Positions 63,698-64,000 of a stretch of DNA of 64,000 nt are shown one piece after another. The DNA lies in contig CAWIVS010000004.1 in assembly GCA_963839685.1 (NCBI GenBank), forward strand, positions 62,001-126,000. The letters run 5' to 3'. The stretch is from CADEED01 sp963839685. GTDB lineage: Bacteria > Pseudomonadota > Gammaproteobacteria > Steroidobacterales > Steroidobacteraceae. Both the position numbers and the translations under genes were made by a program. The number at the start of each line of letters is the position of its first letter. Positions within the stretch are counted from its first letter, which is position 1. The notes under the pieces are model-generated. The model was given only the letters and a program-made list of their open reading frames with translations, was not told the DNA's origin and ran no database searches.

Positions 63698-64000
63698 TTA
63701 GTTCAGGGTACTCCAGTCGAGGATGACCTTGCCCGATTGGCCTGAGCCCATGGTCTCGAAGCCGCGCTGGAATTCCTGGATCGGGAAGTGATGGGTGATC
63801 ACCGGCGTGATGTCGAGACCGGCCTGCAGCAGCGCCGCCATCTTGTACCAGGTCTCGAACATCTCCCGACCGTAGATGCCGCGCATGTTGAGGCCTTTGA
63901 AGATCACCTGGTTCCAGTCGATGGCGGTGTCGCCAGGCGGGATTCCCAGCAGCGCGACGCTGCCGCCGTGATGCATGGTGCGCAACATGTCGCGGAACGC
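63698..64000 (-). CDS. tdh: L-threonine 3-dehydrogenase, C-terminal part (cut by the window edge)
   Basis: The last 100 residues of a zinc-type alcohol dehydrogenase: MLRTMHHGGSVALLGIPPGDTAIDWNQVIFKGLNMRGIYGREMFETWYKMAALLQAGLDI and THHFPIQEFQRGFETMGSGQSGKVILDW are diagnostic of Tdh, which oxidises threonine to 2-amino-3-ketobutyrate. The 5' part lies beyond 64000. The usual partner kbl is not visible here. Confidence 0.88.
   Translation of the reverse strand, partial: AFRDMLRTMHHGGSVALLGIPPGDTAIDWNQVIFKGLNMRGIYGREMFETWYKMAALLQAGLDITPVITHHFPIQEFQRGFETMGSGQSGKVILDWSTLN

Overview
The window looks like chromosomal DNA of a G+C-rich gammaproteobacterium (about two thirds G+C by eye), probably from the Xanthomonadales/Nevskiales/Steroidobacterales side of the class. 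The main reason is gene order: queG divergent from nnr-tsaE-amiB-mutL-miaA-hfq-hflX-hflK-hflC-purA, then rnr-rlmB-rpsF-rpsR-rplI-dnaB-alr...radA, ffh-rpsP-rimM-trmD-rplS, and pcnB-folK-dNK-panB-panC. MutL carries the endonuclease motif that enteric bacteria lack. A TonB-receptor carbohydrate locus fits a free-living environmental bacterium. No prophage, insertion sequence, integron or CRISPR array was recognised.

Layout. 1-1.2 kb: 3' part of a lipid-flippase-like gene. 1.3-2.3 kb: Mn exporter-like gene and tRNA-Glu. 2.3-7.0 kb: pcnB-folK-deoxynucleoside kinase-panB-panC. 6.9-19.0 kb: queG facing away from the long nnr-to-purA chain (metabolite repair, tRNA modification, amidase, mismatch repair, Hfq, HflX/K/C, purine synthesis). 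19.1-23.1 kb: trehalose block otsB-GH15-otsA. 23.1-28.7 kb: nhaA, a receiver-only response regulator, a badly broken AraC-type regulator, a broken SulP-STAS transporter, a small unknown protein and PPK2. 28.7-37.4 kb (all minus strand): GH3, TonB receptor, tryptophan-halogenase-like oxidoreductase and a GH144/PF10091 lipoprotein, read here as a candidate beta-glucan (possibly beta-1,2-glucan) uptake and degradation locus. 37.6-39.5 kb: DUF6496 protein, Spy-like protein, L,D-transpeptidase. 39.4-43.5 kb: hydroxyproline catabolism (epimerase, FAD dehydrogenase, DHDPS-like deaminase) with a TauE-type exporter. 43.5-45.6 kb: DUF4126, a truncated sigma factor, DUF3562, tRNA-Leu, a secreted beta/gamma-crystallin. 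45.7-52.6 kb: rnr to alr. 52.7-54.2 kb: FHA protein and PP2C phosphatase. 54.6-62.6 kb: radA, a CorC-like protein facing away from ffh, the rpsP operon, sppA. 62.6-64 kb: rppH, a membrane protein and the 3' end of tdh.

Two things run across the whole window. First, more than 30 apparent frameshifts interrupt conserved genes, including essential ones (dnaB, alr), so most are probably consensus indels rather than real decay; affected genes are given as full spans with the break positions. Second, a REP-like repeat built on GGAAATGGGGACATTCC occurs at three sites, always at gene ends, and appears to supply stop codons for three genes and the start codon of a fourth. Several genes also have a -10-like hexamer only 7-10 nt before the start codon, suggesting leaderless mRNAs, in two cases from overlapping divergent -10 elements.
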